From Clostridiales bacterium (GTDB lineage: Bacteria; Bacillota; Clostridia; Christensenellales; Borkfalkiaceae): a stretch of 50,124 bases of DNA. The first letter of the stretch is position 1, and each line of letters starts with the position of its first letter. Of the stretch, positions 49,051-50,124 are shown piece after piece. The notes under the pieces were generated by a model, which was given only the letters and a program-made list of their open reading frames with translations, had not been told where the DNA came from and ran no database searches. The position numbers and the translations under genes were made by a program. The stretch is from assembly GCA_015055735.1 (NCBI GenBank), contig SVHP01000003.1:1-50124 (forward strand). The letters run 5' to 3'.

Positions 49051-49776
49051 TTAGTTTACAGTTCCATCAGTTACTTTTATAACGATGTTTCCGATAAGAC
49101 CTTCTTTAACCCCATTGACTTCCTTTATACCACCAAAGATATCGTGTTCTTCTTTAGTATCAAGAATAAATGGATTTGTGCCGTTTTCATCATTCAACTT
49201 AATCATATCTCTTAATTGAGTTTCGTTAAGTTCATAAGTGAAATATTTGCCGTATGCCGTTGCATTAGAAGTTATATCGTTATCGTTTTCGTCAAACTTT
49301 GTCCAAGTAATGGTAGGGTCGGTGTCTTTTATTTCGCCATTAGAAGGATTAGAGAACCAGAAAATATCCTTTGGTGCAGCAGTTTGACTGTAATTACCAT
49401 TTGCATCTACTCTATATTGCATAGCAGTTGTTGTTGTAAAATATAATTCTGATTTTACTGCGCCTTGCTTAACTTCTCTTGGAGCACCGTCTGAAGGTAT
49501 AAAAGTAACTTTTACGTAAATAGGATTAGAGTTATTGCTTTCAAACTTTAATTCTGCTACGTGGTCAGTACCAGCCTTTTGATCTACAAGAAGAACTAAG
49601 TTAGATTCAATTTTATAGATACCGTTGGCGTCCTTAATTTCCGTATCAGCAATCGTTACTTTTGCTTCATAAAGAACGTCTGCGATATCATTAGTTCCTG
49701 AATAGGTCCAAGCAGCGTAAACGCCACCGATCGTTAGGCACATAAATAATGCCATAAGTAAACTTAATTTTTTCAT
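49051..49776 (-). CDS. TasA/camelysin-like SipW-dependent protein
   Basis: 241 residues. The signal peptide ends GGVYAAWTYSG, matching the larger surface protein downstream. The mature part is beta-rich (VLLVDQKAGTDHVAELKFES, NPIYVKVTFIPSDG) in the TasA/CalY style, with an acidic middle. In Bacillus such proteins form biofilm fibres after SipW cleavage. GGAG precedes the ATG, a consensus promoter lies upstream, and sipW follows. Confidence 0.8.
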   Translation of the reverse strand: MKKLSLLMALFMCLTIGGVYAAWTYSGTNDIADVLYEAKVTIADTEIKDANGIYKIESNLVLLVDQKAGTDHVAELKFESNNSNPIYVKVTFIPSDGAPREVKQGAVKSELYFTTTTAMQYRVDANGNYSQTAAPKDIFWFSNPSNGEIKDTDPTITWTKFDENDNDITSNATAYGKYFTYELNETQLRDMIKLNDENGTNPFILDTKEEHDIFGGIKEVNGVKEGLIGNIVIKVTDGTVN

Positions 49777-49811
49777 AATTTGTTTTCTCCTTTATTTATA
49801 AATATACACAT

Positions 49812-49840
49812 ATTATAACGCCCTATTATGCTGTTGTCAA
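49812..49840 (-). promoter_or_regulatory. Promoter of the TasA-like/sipW operon
   Basis: TTGACA (49835-49840), 17 bp, TATAAT (49812-49817) on the minus strand. Perfect hexamers. Confidence 0.9.
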
Positions 49841-49888
49841 CCTTTTTTTGAGAATATTTTAAATATATCTATTACAAAGTATATAAAA

Positions 49889-49914
49889 ACACCCTGCAAA
49901 AAAATGCAGGGTGT
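49889..49914 (-). terminator. Terminator of the partial gene at the window end
   Basis: ACACCCTGCA (49889-49898) pairs with TGCAGGGTGT (49905-49914), then TTTTTATATAC on the minus strand. Confidence 0.85.
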
Positions 49915-49948
49915 CAAAAATTTAATTTTTATAACTTTCTATAATTTT

Positions 49949-50124
49949 TTAAGCAATTGGTAAATAGTCGCCTAAAATTACAGCAAAGTATGGTGCGTTA
50001 GGAATACCTAATGAAGCAGCGCTCATAAGAACACCTATCATATCAGAAGAACTAGTTGCAAAAGTATTGTAAGGGTCTTGTGTACCGTCGTAGTTAGCAA
50101 ACAATAAGCCATTTGGCACCACTG
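49949..50124 (-). CDS. C-terminal fragment of an unidentified protein
   Basis: An open frame enters from the right edge and ends at TAA (49949-49951), giving 57 residues. It includes PNGLLFANYDGTQDPYNTF and ends IPNAPYFAVILGDYLPIA. The frame is open throughout and a strong terminator follows, so it is real coding sequence. Possibly a secreted or surface protein like its neighbours; the fragment is too short to name. Confidence 0.6.
   Translation of the reverse strand, partial: VVPNGLLFANYDGTQDPYNTFATSSSDMIGVLMSAASLGIPNAPYFAVILGDYLPIA

Overview
The window is AT-rich and encodes almost everything on the minus strand. It looks like a chromosomal segment of an endospore-forming, anaerobic Firmicute (Clostridia), probably an uncultured gut or rumen lineage. 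The evidence is spoIIID, the spoIVFA-spoIVFB pair and sigG, a C-GCAxxG-C-C redox protein, the HisZ plus short HisG arrangement, CIRCE-controlled groESL, two BspA-like leucine-rich-repeat lipoproteins and a SipW/TasA-type surface module. No tRNA, rRNA, transposase, phage gene or CRISPR array was found.

Layout. 1-160: 3' end of an unidentified structured plus-strand RNA. 161-2200: groESL. 2345-4953: a lipoprotein with an RsgI-like domain, then an ECF sigma factor and its RsgI-like membrane anti-sigma. 5248-8715: a membrane-anchored conserved protein, a DUF1846 protein, and a PqqD/HprK-like pair. 8915-12469: an ApbE lipoprotein and a three-gene ABC importer whose binding protein has its two halves in swapped order and which sits behind a terminator-containing leader. 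12671: spoIIID. 13149-17536: two BspA-like lipoproteins (plus strand) with a shared promoter sequence. 17789: PAP2 phosphatase. 18479-26999: a complete histidine operon (yerC-hisZ-G-D-C-B-H-A-F-IE-hisJ). 27170-30544: small genes, a 700-base gene-free stretch with a candidate repeated non-coding RNA, DUF1292 and ruvX. 30728-33744: a DUF4097 lipoprotein and iscR-iscS-iscU. 33914-36558: two unrecognised proteins and a divergent cyclophilin lipoprotein. 36865-40425: rpmG-secE-nusG-rplK-rplA-rplJ-rplL with an L10 leader. 40625-42315: spoIVFA/B. 42501-45123: apgM, ung and mntP. 45175-45556: an intergenic hairpin array. 45561: sigG. 46445-49776: SipW signal peptidase with two likely substrates. 49949-50124: 3' end of an unknown gene.

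How the genes work together. Sporulation genes are scattered as single operons, and three of them have sequences resembling sigma-E or sigma-F/G promoters. The histidine operon holds every step from PRPP to histidinol, plus a TrpR-like regulator whose probable operator overlaps its own promoter. The isc genes follow their Rrf2 regulator, with an 8-bp inverted repeat just downstream of a consensus promoter.

The most unusual observations are: the circularly permuted ABC binding protein; the lipoprotein/sigma/anti-sigma trio carrying RsgI-like domains in two of its members; terminator-containing structured leaders in front of the ABC importer, a 78-residue protein and a BspA-like gene; a candidate minus-strand RNA with two 67-base modules whose hairpin survives through G-U pairs; and two arrays of hairpins with different stems but the same loop and 7-nt spacer rule. 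All reading is by eye. Family calls rest on recognised motifs, not on searches.
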